Part shown: piece by piece, positions 25,779-34,235 of the stretch
Position numbering within the stretch: position 1 is the stretch's first letter
How the letters are laid out: every line of letters begins with the position of its first letter
NCBI RefSeq assembly: GCF_022354465.1
Contig: NZ_CP092361.1
Span: 1,364,001 to 1,428,000, forward strand
DNA length: 64,000 nt
Direction of reading: 5' to 3'
From: Wielerella bovis
Lineage (GTDB): Bacteria; Pseudomonadota; Gammaproteobacteria; Burkholderiales; Neisseriaceae
The notes under the pieces: model-generated
Database searches by the model: none
What the model was told of the DNA's origin: nothing
Seen by the model: only the letters and a program-made list of their open reading frames with translations
Position numbers and translations under genes: made by a program

Positions 25779-25965
25779 TTACCCAAAATACGCATTACTT
25801 TTATTAGAAAAACTTTCCTTGGGTTTGATTTTCAAAAAATACCTTCTGCCGCAGGTTTTTTCCACGATTTGGGTATTTTCTACTATCCATTTTTTTCCAT
25901 TCTTCAGCAGTAAGCTTACCTTCACAAAACGCTGTAAATTGTTGAATGATGGTTTCTTCTGTCAT
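25779..25965 (-). pseudogene. Frameshifted small gene with A7 tract upstream of the SMI1-like gene
   Basis: From ATG 25963-25965 (after AAAAACAATG context) the frame reads MTEETIIQQFTAFCEGKLTA then EEWKK. At 25890-25896 the coding strand has seven As. As given, translation continues 25 residues into an unconvincing sequence and stops at about 25804. Removing one A instead gives WIVENTQIVEKTCGRRYFLK then IKPKESFSNKSNAYFG and a TAA that touches the ATG of the next gene. This gap-free join suggests that the in-register form is the ancestral one. It may be inactivated, phase-variable, or a sequencing homopolymer error. Family unknown; likely partner of the SMI1-like gene. Confidence 0.5.
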
Positions 25966-26223
25966 TGTTTTTTTATTCTTTCTACATATTAAATAGGATT
26001 GAGAATTTTTGGCATAACGCAAAACGCATTCTATAAAAATACAATAAAATTGACTATCAATCTTTTTCGCTATTTTTGAAAGTATGAGAACCTGTATTCA
26101 CAATCAATTGAAACATGGTTACAGGCAGCCTGAATTGCAAATGATTTTGTAACCGTTTGATGAATTGAACGCTTTATCTACATTGTTTTTATCAGAACAT
26201 ATCATCTTTAATAAAATTAATTT

Positions 26224-26232
26224 TGGTATAAT
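26224..26232 (+). promoter_or_regulatory. Extended -10 promoter of the macAB operon
   Basis: TGGTATAAT (extended -10 TG-N-TATAAT) lies 37 bases before the macA ATG; no good -35 box is visible, as usual for extended -10 promoters. The 302-bp stretch 25966-26268 otherwise holds AT-rich debris including an AGAACCTGTATTCACAATC word like the ends of the 21779 element. Confidence 0.5.
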
Positions 26233-26268
26233 TTGAGTTTAAATTCTAGAATAATTAGAAGTGAAAAT

Positions 26269-27429
26269 ATGATTTTGATTAAAAAATATAAAAAAGCATT
26301 TATTTTGATGCTATTTGTTATGTGCATAACTGTCAGTTGGTTTTTTTATCAAAACAAGAGTGTCTCTGTTCCACAGTATGCTACCGCCACTGCCACGTTG
26401 CGTGATTTGCAAGATACTGTATTGGCAGGTGGACAGGTTCATGCGGAAGAATTAGTGGACGTGGGTGCGCAGGCAACGGGGCGTGTCAATAAATTGTATG
26501 TGCAACTGGGGCAGCGTGTGCAGAAAGGTGATGTGATTGCTGAAATTGATGCTAGCCAGCAGGAAAATGCACTCAAAGATGAAGAGGCGCATTATCGGAG
26601 TTTGTTGGCGCAACATGACACGCGAAAAATTCAACTGGCTCAAATGCAAACTGAATTTAACAGCTTGAAACAGACTTATGAGGGTGGAGTAACTTCCAAG
26701 TTGGATTTTTTGAAAGCGCAAAATGCGTTGAAAAATGCGCAGAATGATTTAAAAGTGAGCCAATCACAGCTGGAACAGGCGCGTTTGAAAATCCAGACTG
26801 CTAAAACTAATTTAGGCTATGCCCGTATTACTGCGCCGATAGAGGGGATTGTGGTCTCGGTGGTTACCAAGCAGGGGCAAACCATTAATGCGATGCAATC
26901 CAGCCCGACGATTGTTCGTTTGGCAAAAATGGATACGGTGCAAATTAAGGCGAAGTTTTCCGAAGCCGATGTGCCTAAATTGAAAACGGGTATGAAAGCA
27001 CATTTTCAAATTTTGGGTTTGCCTAGCAAGCAATTTGATGCCACGCTGGATGCTTTGGAGCTTGCGCCCATTGGTGAGATTGGTTCGGGTGCGGTTTATT
27101 ATTATGGTTGGCTAAATGTACCCAATCCCAAACATGAGTTGTTTATTGGTATGACGGCAAATGTTACGGTGTTAATTGAGCAAAAAAATCAAGTATTGAC
27201 TATTCCCAGCAATGCTTTGGGCAAGTCTTTGGGCAATAATCGTTTTGAAGTCAAAGTGATGCATGAGTCGGCAGATAAGGCAATACCCGAAATTGAACTG
27301 CGAGAGGTTGAAATTGGGCTGAATAATAAAGTGGATGTAGAAGTGTTATCAGGTTTGCAGGCTGGCGATAAAGTGGTGGTTACCGAGTCTGATGGCGTGG
27401 TAGAAACTTTGGGGGAATTGGAGTTTTGA
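26269..27429 (+). CDS. macA: MacA-type periplasmic adaptor of an ABC exporter
   Basis: A 386-residue membrane-fusion protein. An N-terminal membrane helix (residues 10-28) is followed by a lipoyl/barrel-sandwich hybrid half (ELVDVGAQATGRVNKLYVQL then GQRVQKGDVIAEID), an alpha-helical hairpin (about 95-175, long coiled coil), the second lipoyl half LGYARITAPIEGIVVSVVTKQGQ, then beta-barrel and membrane-proximal domains. It links the inner-membrane ABC transporter to an outer-membrane channel. The start at 26269 has GAAGTGAAA upstream; an in-frame TTG at 26233 would add 12 residues and is rejected. The stop overlaps the region of the next gene's start (macB ATG three bases later). Confidence 0.92.
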   Translation: MILIKKYKKAFILMLFVMCITVSWFFYQNKSVSVPQYATATATLRDLQDTVLAGGQVHAEELVDVGAQATGRVNKLYVQLGQRVQKGDVIAEIDASQQENALKDEEAHYRSLLAQHDTRKIQLAQMQTEFNSLKQTYEGGVTSKLDFLKAQNALKNAQNDLKVSQSQLEQARLKIQTAKTNLGYARITAPIEGIVVSVVTKQGQTINAMQSSPTIVRLAKMDTVQIKAKFSEADVPKLKTGMKAHFQILGLPSKQFDATLDALELAPIGEIGSGAVYYYGWLNVPNPKHELFIGMTANVTVLIEQKNQVLTIPSNALGKSLGNNRFEVKVMHESADKAIPEIELREVEIGLNNKVDVEVLSGLQAGDKVVVTESDGVVETLGELEF

Positions 27430-27431
27430 CC

Positions 27432-29411
27432 ATGACAATTGGAGAGGCAAACGAGCTTAATCAGCAAAATATTTTGTTGTCATTAAAAGATATTCACAAA
27501 AGTTTTGCTTTTGGTGAGCAAACTTTAGAGGTTTTGCATGGCATCAGCTTGGATGTTGCAGCGGGCGATATGGTGGCAATTATCGGGCAATCTGGTTCAG
27601 GCAAATCCACTTTGATGAACATTATGGCGTGTCTGGATACACCTACATCAGGCGAATATTTGATTTCAGGCTGCCCTGTGCATGAGATGGACAGCGATAT
27701 GCTGGCGGGTTTGCGACGCGATAAATTTGGTTTTATTTTTCAGCGTTATCAGTTATTGAGCAGCCTGAATGCGGCAGAAAATGTTGCTGTGCCAGCGGTT
27801 TATGCAGGCGTGTCGCCTCATCAACGTTTAGCAAGAGCTAATGAATTGTTGGCGAAATTGGGTTTGCAAGAGCGCACAGGGCATTACCCTAATCAACTTT
27901 CTGGCGGGCAACAGCAGCGCGTATCCATTGCCAGAGCTTTAATGAACGGCGGACAGATTATTTTTGCCGATGAGCCAACAGGCGCACTAGATAGCCACAG
28001 CAGCCGCGATGTGATGGAGATTTTGCTGCAATTAAACCACGAGGGGCATACCGTTATTTTGGTTACGCATGACCCTAAAATTGCAGCACTTGCCAAACGA
28101 GTCATTGAAATCAGCGATGGTGTGATTGTGCGTGATGAGCGTAATGCACCATTGACGGAAGAAAATACCATTATGCCGTCTGAAAGCACTTTACCGCGTC
28201 AAACCAAGCGGTTTATGCCATTTTTAGGCAGCCTGAAAGAAGCATTTGGCATGGCTTTATTAACCATGTTTGCCAATAAAATGCGAACTTTATTAACCAT
28301 GCTCGGTATCATTATCGGCATTGCATCGGTGGTGCTGATTGTGGCATTAGGTAACGGCTCCAAACAAAAAGTTTTAAATGAAATCAATAGCGTAGGTTCA
28401 GCAACTTTGATTGTTTCCGCTGGTCGCGAGGGAGATAAGCGCACTGAACAGGTGGAAAGTCTAACTTTAGATGATATGCATATTTTGGCAAAACTTCCTT
28501 TTGTGGATAGCGTATCGCCTAATTTAAGCAGCACGATGACTGCACAAGTAGGAAATAAAGAGCGGCAGGTTCAAGTAGATGGTGTCAATATCAGCCATCA
28601 TCGCCTGCAAAACGTACGTTTTTTAGAAGGAAGCATGTTCAGGCAGCCTGAAATGGATAGTATGGCGCAACATATCATCATCAGCGATAAAACCAAACAG
28701 GCTTTTTTTCCTAATCAATCTGCTGTTGGGGAAATTATCATGCTCAATGGTGCGCCTAATCGTGTGATTGGTGTATTTCAATACAAAGGCATAGAAGGTA
28801 ATTATGACCGCAGCCTGAAAATTTGGATGCCATATCGCACTTTACAAGCACGTTTTATTGGTGATTCGTCTCATTTGGACAGCATGACATTGCTTTTACA
28901 AAAGGGTTATTCTTCCACGCTCGCCAGTCAAGGTGTGAAACAAACATTGATAAACAGACACGGCAAAGAAGACTTTACCATTTTCAACAGCGACAGTTTA
29001 AGCAAAACCATTGAAAAAACGGCACAATCTTTGACTTTATTGGTTGGTGCGATTGCCGTTATTTCGCTGTTGGTAGGCGGTATTGGTGTGATGAACATCA
29101 TGTTGGTGTCTGTTACCGAACGCACAGGAGAAATCGGCGTGCGTATGGCGGTTGGCGCACGCTATATCAACATTGTGCAGCAATTTTTGATTGAAGCGAT
29201 GGTCGTTTGTGCCATCGGCGGCATTATAGGCGTGTTGTTGGCATTTGGATTTGGTGCATTACTGCAAACATTCAATGTCCCCATTGCTTTTTCAGCCAGC
29301 TCCATTGGTTTGGCGGTACTCTGTGCCAGCTTAATTGGCTTGGTATTTGGTTTTATGCCAGCACACAAAGCCGCGAAAATGAATCCAATTGATGCTTTAA
29401 ACCATATTTAA
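27432..29411 (+). CDS. macB: MacB-type ABC exporter, ATPase-permease fusion
   Basis: A 659-residue non-canonical ABC transporter half. The N-terminal ATPase has Walker A GQSGSGKSTLMN near residue 50, the signature LSGGQQQRVSIARAL near 152 and Walker B IIFADEPTGALDS. Then come a first membrane helix near 275-300, a large periplasmic domain (MacB_PCD), and three C-terminal helices of the FtsX type (LLVGAIAVISLLVGGIGVMN etc.). MacB homodimers use ATP to push periplasmic substrates (macrolides, toxins, peptides, haem precursors in characterised cases) through a TolC-type channel. The ATG at 27432 is used rather than TTG at 27426, which overlaps macA. In-frame DUS encode RQPE in the periplasmic domain. 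Confidence 0.93.
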   Translation: MTIGEANELNQQNILLSLKDIHKSFAFGEQTLEVLHGISLDVAAGDMVAIIGQSGSGKSTLMNIMACLDTPTSGEYLISGCPVHEMDSDMLAGLRRDKFGFIFQRYQLLSSLNAAENVAVPAVYAGVSPHQRLARANELLAKLGLQERTGHYPNQLSGGQQQRVSIARALMNGGQIIFADEPTGALDSHSSRDVMEILLQLNHEGHTVILVTHDPKIAALAKRVIEISDGVIVRDERNAPLTEENTIMPSESTLPRQTKRFMPFLGSLKEAFGMALLTMFANKMRTLLTMLGIIIGIASVVLIVALGNGSKQKVLNEINSVGSATLIVSAGREGDKRTEQVESLTLDDMHILAKLPFVDSVSPNLSSTMTAQVGNKERQVQVDGVNISHHRLQNVRFLEGSMFRQPEMDSMAQHIIISDKTKQAFFPNQSAVGEIIMLNGAPNRVIGVFQYKGIEGNYDRSLKIWMPYRTLQARFIGDSSHLDSMTLLLQKGYSSTLASQGVKQTLINRHGKEDFTIFNSDSLSKTIEKTAQSLTLLVGAIAVISLLVGGIGVMNIMLVSVTERTGEIGVRMAVGARYINIVQQFLIEAMVVCAIGGIIGVLLAFGFGALLQTFNVPIAFSASSIGLAVLCASLIGLVFGFMPAHKAAKMNPIDALNHI

Positions 29412-29478
29412 ATAGGCTTTCAGGCTGCCTGAAACACATACAGACTGCCTGAAAGCAAAGAAGTGAAAAGAAATATCT

Positions 29479-30903
29479 ATGAAATCATTTAAAAAAACAG
29501 TATCTATATTAAGCACTTTATCACTCATTCTGCTTTCAGGCTGCCAAAGTACGCGCTCTGTTAATGCACAAAGCATTGAACAAAGTCTGAACTTACCCAC
29601 GACTTTTTTGAATCAACAACCTGCATCACAACAGCAAAATATCTGCCAAGCAAACAGCCAAGATTTTTGTTATCACAATTGGTGGCACAGCTTCAACGAC
29701 CCTATACTCAATGCCTATTTGGAAGATGTGATGCAGCACAACAGCGAGCTATCCATTGCCACGCTCAATCTGCAAAAATCCGTTTTGAACTGGCAAAAAG
29801 AAAAAAGAACCCGTTTTCCCAGCTTCAATGCGCAAATGCGTACCCAAACAGGTGGTACACATCATCTAGAATCACACCAAACCCAACACCAATCCAGCAG
29901 CGAAGGCAGCCTGAATGCCAGTTGGGAACTGGATTTATGGGGCAAACTTGCTTTGCAGCAAAACATCAGCGAATGGGAAAAAAATGCCAGCACAGCCGAC
30001 CGTCAAGCGGTTTACCTCAATTTAACCGCCAACGCCGTCCGTGCCTACTACAACCTTGTTCATCTCAACCAAAAATTACAAGACCAAGCAAACAGCCTGA
30101 AATACCAACAACGTCAGCTACAATTTGCCCAAACCCAGCTCAAAGCAGGCATCATTGCTCCTAGTGAATTGATACCTTTGCAGCAAAACATCACGCTGCA
30201 ACAACAAAATCAACTACAACTGAATGCTGATAAAAACGAAGCCCTTAACCAACTCGCACTTTTGCTCAACCACCATGTTTCTGAATTACCATCATCGCTT
30301 ACCGATAGTAAACATTTGCCAAAAATCAAAGATATTTTTATCGGGCAACCAGCTGAAGTATTAAATAACCGCCCAGATATTCAGGCTGCCTTATGGCGGC
30401 TTCAAGCCTCACTGACTGCGCCTGAATTGACCCAGAAAAACCTTTATCCCACACTGGTATTAACGGCTGGCGCACAAAATCAAAGTCCCAAACTATTTGA
30501 TTTATTGAAAGTGCCCGTGCTTAACTGGGGTATTTCCATCAACCTACCCCCACTTAATCCGCAAGAACACAGAGATAACCTGAAAACAGCTGAAATCAAC
30601 AGTCAAATTGCTATGCAGCAATATCGTGAACAGGTTTACAAAGCACTTGCCGATGTAGAAAATAAATTAACAGCATGGCAAACCGCCCAAGATAAACGTC
30701 AACTGCTATTGCAAACGCAAAAACATGTAGAGCAGCAATTTAAACACCAAAATACTCGCTATCAAGCAGGGCAAATTGCTATGAAAGAGTTGCAAGAAAG
30801 CCAAGAACAACTGCGTCAAGCTAAGATTGCTATTCAAGATAATCTGTTTGAGCAAATCAACAATTGGATAGCGCTTTATTTAGCAATGGGAGGACAGCGC
30901 TAA
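29479..30903 (+). CDS. Outer-membrane efflux lipoprotein (NodT/TolC family)
   Basis: A 474-residue outer membrane factor. The signal peptide ends in the lipobox ILLSGCQS (Cys about residue 22), giving a lipid anchor as in OprM, MtrE and NodT-type channels. Two OEP repeats follow, with long coiled-coil regions (SLKYQQRQLQFAQTQLKAGI in the first; QVYKALADVENKLTAWQTAQ and KHQNTRYQAGQIAMKELQES in the second), and RPDIQAALWRLQAS, a family motif. It is the third gene of macA-macB-channel and completes a tripartite exporter. It starts 67 bases after macB, with a DUS pair in the gap. AAGTGAAAAGAAA precedes the ATG. Confidence 0.9.
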   Translation: MKSFKKTVSILSTLSLILLSGCQSTRSVNAQSIEQSLNLPTTFLNQQPASQQQNICQANSQDFCYHNWWHSFNDPILNAYLEDVMQHNSELSIATLNLQKSVLNWQKEKRTRFPSFNAQMRTQTGGTHHLESHQTQHQSSSEGSLNASWELDLWGKLALQQNISEWEKNASTADRQAVYLNLTANAVRAYYNLVHLNQKLQDQANSLKYQQRQLQFAQTQLKAGIIAPSELIPLQQNITLQQQNQLQLNADKNEALNQLALLLNHHVSELPSSLTDSKHLPKIKDIFIGQPAEVLNNRPDIQAALWRLQASLTAPELTQKNLYPTLVLTAGAQNQSPKLFDLLKVPVLNWGISINLPPLNPQEHRDNLKTAEINSQIAMQQYREQVYKALADVENKLTAWQTAQDKRQLLLQTQKHVEQQFKHQNTRYQAGQIAMKELQESQEQLRQAKIAIQDNLFEQINNWIALYLAMGGQR

Positions 30904-31062
30904 TCTGGCAACAATCGTTTTAAGTGTACACAAACATATTTTGTCATCATTTTCGGTACGCGCGTGATTTGCCGTTCGAAGCATGGTGCAAATCATTCTA
31001 CAATTCTTAAACTTACAAACGTGATTTTGTTCAGGCAGCCTGAAAATGGTAGAATAAACAAT

Positions 31063-31175
31063 TTATCGTCGTTTCAAATAAAAATAATACAGCATCGATT
31101 GCCAATTTCCTTAATGTACGATTTGTACACAACGGTCACTATCGCCTTGTCTTATTGCTATTTTTAATGACCATA
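31063..31175. mobile_element. Diverged Correia-like MITE, second subfamily
   Basis: Left end TATCGTCGTTTCAAATAAAA, interior TAATGTACGATTTGTACACA and CGGTCACTATCGCCTTGTCT, right end ATTTTTAATGACCATA, the complement of the left end with changes. It fills most of the 333-bp gap 30904-31236 together with a DUS before it and a palindromic DUS after it. Confidence 0.55.
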
Positions 31176-31236
31176 TTTTGTATGATACTTCTTTCAGGCT
31201 GCCTGAAAGAATCATTTTTAATTAATAGGATAAAAA

Positions 31237-32259
31237 GTGGAATTCACTCAAATAACATACGCCTCTATCGCAGCACTGGTCATCGGCATTATTTTACTGG
31301 TATCGGGAAAAAAGGAACGCAACGAAGAAGGTGAATGGAGCAGCGCAATTCAATGGGGCTATTTGCTCGCCATGATTGGCATTTTTGGCATCCTCGCCGC
31401 AGGTTTGCAATGGAGCTTTACCGCCGTTCTATTATTATTCACCGTTGCAACGGGCATCATTTGGACATGGCACAAAATCAACGCCAAAAAGCAGCCTGAA
31501 AACATACACGACAACAATCATTTCCGTGATTACATTGCAGGATTTTTTCCTCTGGTTGCTATCGTATTTTTCCTGCGCACATTTATCGCTGAACCTTTCC
31601 AAATTCCGTCCAGCTCCATGCGCCCTGGTTTGGTCAAAGGCGATTTTATTCTGGTTAATAAATTTGCGTATGGCATTCGCATACCTGTACTCAATACCGT
31701 TGCTGTACCAACGGGCAATATTCAGCGTGGCGATGTAGTGGTGTTCAATTATCCCGTTGAGCCCAATACCAATTACATTAAGCGCATCGTAGCTGTTGGT
31801 GGAGATGTAATTGAATATAAAGATAAAATATTAAGTGTAAATGGGATAGTCAGCCAAGATACACCAGCAGGCAATTATGCTTATCCAGACGATTTTGATT
31901 TTAGAAAAACACATAATATTCAGTTAGTTCATTCTGTTTTTGGCGATAAAAAATTTGATGTCTTAAAAGATGAAAATGAGCCTAGTATTTCAGCTCGCGC
32001 ATGGAATGCTTATCAAGACATCATGCAAAATAAAGGTTTATCAAGCGAACTTCCTGAAAATTGCCAATATGCAGAAGATGGCAGCGCATTCCGTTGTACT
32101 GTGCCACAAGGTAAATATTTTGCATTGGGCGATAACCGTGACAATAGCGCAGACAGCCGTTATTGGGGATTTGTGGATGATAAGTATACCGTCGGCAAAG
32201 CATTTATCATCTGGTTGAATTTGGGCGACATGAAACGTGTTGGCACAAGCATTCAATAA
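31237..32259 (+). CDS. lepB: Signal peptidase I
   Basis: The inner-membrane serine protease that removes Sec and Tat signal peptides. It is 340 residues, with two or three N-terminal hydrophobic segments (residues about 8-25, 45-75 and 95-112), then the periplasmic catalytic domain. Active-site Ser is in FQIPSSSMRPGL, the catalytic Lys in NYIKRIVAVGGDVIEY, and the conserved GDNRDNSADSR box lies near residue 305. It starts with GTG (31237-31239), supported by TAATAGGA six bases upstream; no ATG fits. A DUS within the gene encodes KKQPEN in the loop before the second membrane domain. Convergent DUS pair follows. Confidence 0.94.
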   Translation: MEFTQITYASIAALVIGIILLVSGKKERNEEGEWSSAIQWGYLLAMIGIFGILAAGLQWSFTAVLLLFTVATGIIWTWHKINAKKQPENIHDNNHFRDYIAGFFPLVAIVFFLRTFIAEPFQIPSSSMRPGLVKGDFILVNKFAYGIRIPVLNTVAVPTGNIQRGDVVVFNYPVEPNTNYIKRIVAVGGDVIEYKDKILSVNGIVSQDTPAGNYAYPDDFDFRKTHNIQLVHSVFGDKKFDVLKDENEPSISARAWNAYQDIMQNKGLSSELPENCQYAEDGSAFRCTVPQGKYFALGDNRDNSADSRYWGFVDDKYTVGKAFIIWLNLGDMKRVGTSIQ

Positions 32260-32272
32260 TTTCATAACAAAC

Positions 32273-32305
32273 AGGCAGCCTGAAAGCCTTTCAGGCTGCC
32301 TTTTT
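32273..32305. terminator. Inverted DUS pair with T tract after lepB
   Basis: AGGCAGCCTGAAAG and CTTTCAGGCTGCCT, near-zero loop, followed by TTTTT on the plus strand. Fourteen bases past the lepB stop. Confidence 0.75.
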
Positions 32306-32345
32306 GCGCTACAATCTTTATTTTACTTACAAAACAAATCAACTC

Positions 32346-33872
32346 ATGCGCCGCCATTTCACTACGCTGATTCTCGCCATCATTCCACTCTTATTTTTAT
32401 ATTGCATGGTCGCCGCACCCTTGTGGGCAATGTTGCGCTACGAAGATGCCGCGCCCTTGTGGACAGAAATCCTGCACGATAGCTATTACCAAAAACGCAT
32501 TATTTGGACAATTTTTCAGGCAGCCCTAACCGTTGCTTTGACCACATTATTAGGCATACCTATCGCATGGGTATTGGCACGGCTGAATTTTGTTGGACGT
32601 AAACTGATACTGCGTCTGCTGATGCTACCGTTTATTATGCCGACTTTGGTGGCAGGCATGGGCGTACTGGCATTGTTTGGCGAACACGGTTTTTTGTGGC
32701 GCGGTTGGGCTGATACTGCCGCTTTGTTATTGTATGGTAACGTGTTTTTCAATTTACCCGTGATGATACGCGCCGCCTATCAAGGATTTATCGCTGTACC
32801 TGCCAATCGTCTTGCCGCCGCACAAACATTGGGAACAAATACGTGGCAACGCTTTTGGCACGTAGAATTACCCGTATTGCGAACATGGTTAGCAGGTGCA
32901 GCGTGTTTAATTTTTCTGTATTGTTTTTCAGGATTTGGCTTGGCATTGTTGTTGGGTGGACAACATTACGCCACGATAGAAGTGGAAATTTATCAACTGA
33001 TTGCCTACGAATTAAATATGGCAAGTGCTGCGGTATTGGTGTGGCTGGTATTGGGCGTAACCGCATTGGCAGGTATCGCTTCAGCATGGTTTGCGCGACA
33101 TCACAATACCGCCGAAATTCGCACAAGGCAGCCTGAAAAACCGCGTACCCTAGCCGAAAAAAGTTTATTGTTATTGGCATTCAGTTTATTGTTGCTTACT
33201 TGCGCGATGCCTTTGTGTGCCGTGTTTTTTCAGGCTGCCTTTGCAGGTACTGCGTGGCAAGTTTTATGGGATGCGGAAACATGGGCGGCGGTGTGGAATA
33301 CTGTGCGATTCAGCGCGATGGCGGTGGTAATGGCAGCGATTTTGGGTGGATTACACGCAGCAATCGCGCGGCGATTTCGTGCGATACGCGGATTTACTTT
33401 TTTACCGTTTATGGTGTCGCCCGTGTGCCTATCATTTGGCGTATTGCTGCTGTATCCCGATTGGTCAGCAACTTTGCCCATGTTGATTGCTTTATACGCA
33501 TTATTTGCCTATCCCTTTGTTACCAAAGATATTTTAGCCGCATGGGAAACGCTGCCTGAAAATTACACACAAGCCGCTCGGGTATTCGGTGCCAATCTGT
33601 TTCAGGCTGCCTTACAAGTTACCTTACCACTTTTATTGCCAGCCATGCGGCGCGGTTTAACATTGGCAGCTGCAACGTGTATTGGAGAATTTGCCGCTTC
33701 CCTATTTCTATCGCGCCCCGAATGGACAACTTTGACCACTTTGATTTATCGTTATTTGAGTAAGGTCGGTGTGGAAAATTATCATAAAGCAATGGTACTG
33801 ACTTTATTGCTGATGATATTATCGGGCGTGGCATTTTTGGCATTGGATAGTCAGGAAAGGCAGCCTGAATAA
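32346..33872 (+). CDS. ThiP-like ABC transporter permease
   Basis: A 508-residue inner-membrane permease with two tandem transport domains (about residues 50-250 and 310-505) and about 12 helices. The EAA-type cytoplasmic loops are LAAAQTLGTNTWQRFWHVEL and TQAARVFGANLFQAALQVTL. The fused two-domain layout and segments such as YGNVFFNLPVMIRAAYQGF and LLLGGQHYATIEVEIYQLIAYE resemble ThiP (thiamine import); FbpB-type iron permeases share the layout and cannot be excluded. No ThiB-like binding protein or ThiQ-like ATPase lies next to it. The ATG at 32346 is used because upstream residues translate a terminator. It contains several in-frame DUS (ARQPE, FQAAF). Confidence 0.8.
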   Translation: MRRHFTTLILAIIPLLFLYCMVAAPLWAMLRYEDAAPLWTEILHDSYYQKRIIWTIFQAALTVALTTLLGIPIAWVLARLNFVGRKLILRLLMLPFIMPTLVAGMGVLALFGEHGFLWRGWADTAALLLYGNVFFNLPVMIRAAYQGFIAVPANRLAAAQTLGTNTWQRFWHVELPVLRTWLAGAACLIFLYCFSGFGLALLLGGQHYATIEVEIYQLIAYELNMASAAVLVWLVLGVTALAGIASAWFARHHNTAEIRTRQPEKPRTLAEKSLLLLAFSLLLLTCAMPLCAVFFQAAFAGTAWQVLWDAETWAAVWNTVRFSAMAVVMAAILGGLHAAIARRFRAIRGFTFLPFMVSPVCLSFGVLLLYPDWSATLPMLIALYALFAYPFVTKDILAAWETLPENYTQAARVFGANLFQAALQVTLPLLLPAMRRGLTLAAATCIGEFAASLFLSRPEWTTLTTLIYRYLSKVGVENYHKAMVLTLLLMILSGVAFLALDSQERQPE

Positions 33873-33876
33873 GTTT

Positions 33877-33983
33877 TATAGTGAATTCAATTTAAACCAG
33901 TATAGCGTTACCAGCTCCCTTATGTAGTATGTGTACACGGTGGTCGCTGTCGCCTTGTCCTGATTTAAATTGAATCCACTATA
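33877..33983. mobile_element. Correia-like 107-bp MITE, copy E
   Basis: Starts TATAGTGAATTCAATTTAAA and ends TTTAAATTGAATCCACTATA, same orientation as copies A and B, beginning five bases after the permease stop codon. The 363-bp gap 33873-34235 holds this copy, a degenerate repeat and a shortened relative. Confidence 0.85.
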
Positions 33984-34112
33984 CAAAGGTTACAGGCTGT
34001 CTAAAAACTCATAGTTCAGATTCTAGTATCCAGAATTTTTTAAATAAGCAGTTGTGAAATATAGAAAATGTTGAATTCAAGAATCTGACCTACATCTTGA
34101 CTTTTAGCCTCA
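33984..34112. repeat. Degenerate intergenic repeat
   Basis: Contains CAAAGGTTACAGGCTGTC, AACTCATAGTTCAGATTCTA, GTTGAATTCAAGAATCTGAC and CTACATCTTGACTTTTAGCC. Same family as 4751-4915; both carry the word AATATAGAAAATGTTG or a close variant. Confidence 0.45.
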
Positions 34113-34122
34113 ATATGGATTT

Positions 34123-34200
34123 TATAGTCGTTTATTTTAGAAATTAAGAGTCGCCTTATCTTATTTTTATTTAAACCGACTACAATTTGAAACGACTATA
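34123..34200. mobile_element. Shortened MITE relative, second subfamily
   Basis: A 78-bp segment that begins TATAGTCGTTTATTTTAGAA and ends GAAACGACTATA, with ATCTTATTTTTATTTAAACC inside. The ends are complementary over about 11 bases. It lies 35 bp before the methyltransferase start and could influence its promoter. Confidence 0.5.
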
Positions 34201-34235
34201 AATTTCAAATATATTGAATTTTTAAGGAAATTATA

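Noticed and set aside
26023..26110. Third copy of the variable-hairpin element near 26040-26110
   Set aside because: Only short end-like words (AGAACCTGTATTCACAATC, ACTATCAATCTTT) occur, in the wrong order and without shoulders or hairpin.
32260..32345. Thiamine (TPP) riboswitch before the ThiP-like gene
   Set aside because: The 86-base interval is filled by a DUS terminator, and no TPP aptamer core is visible.
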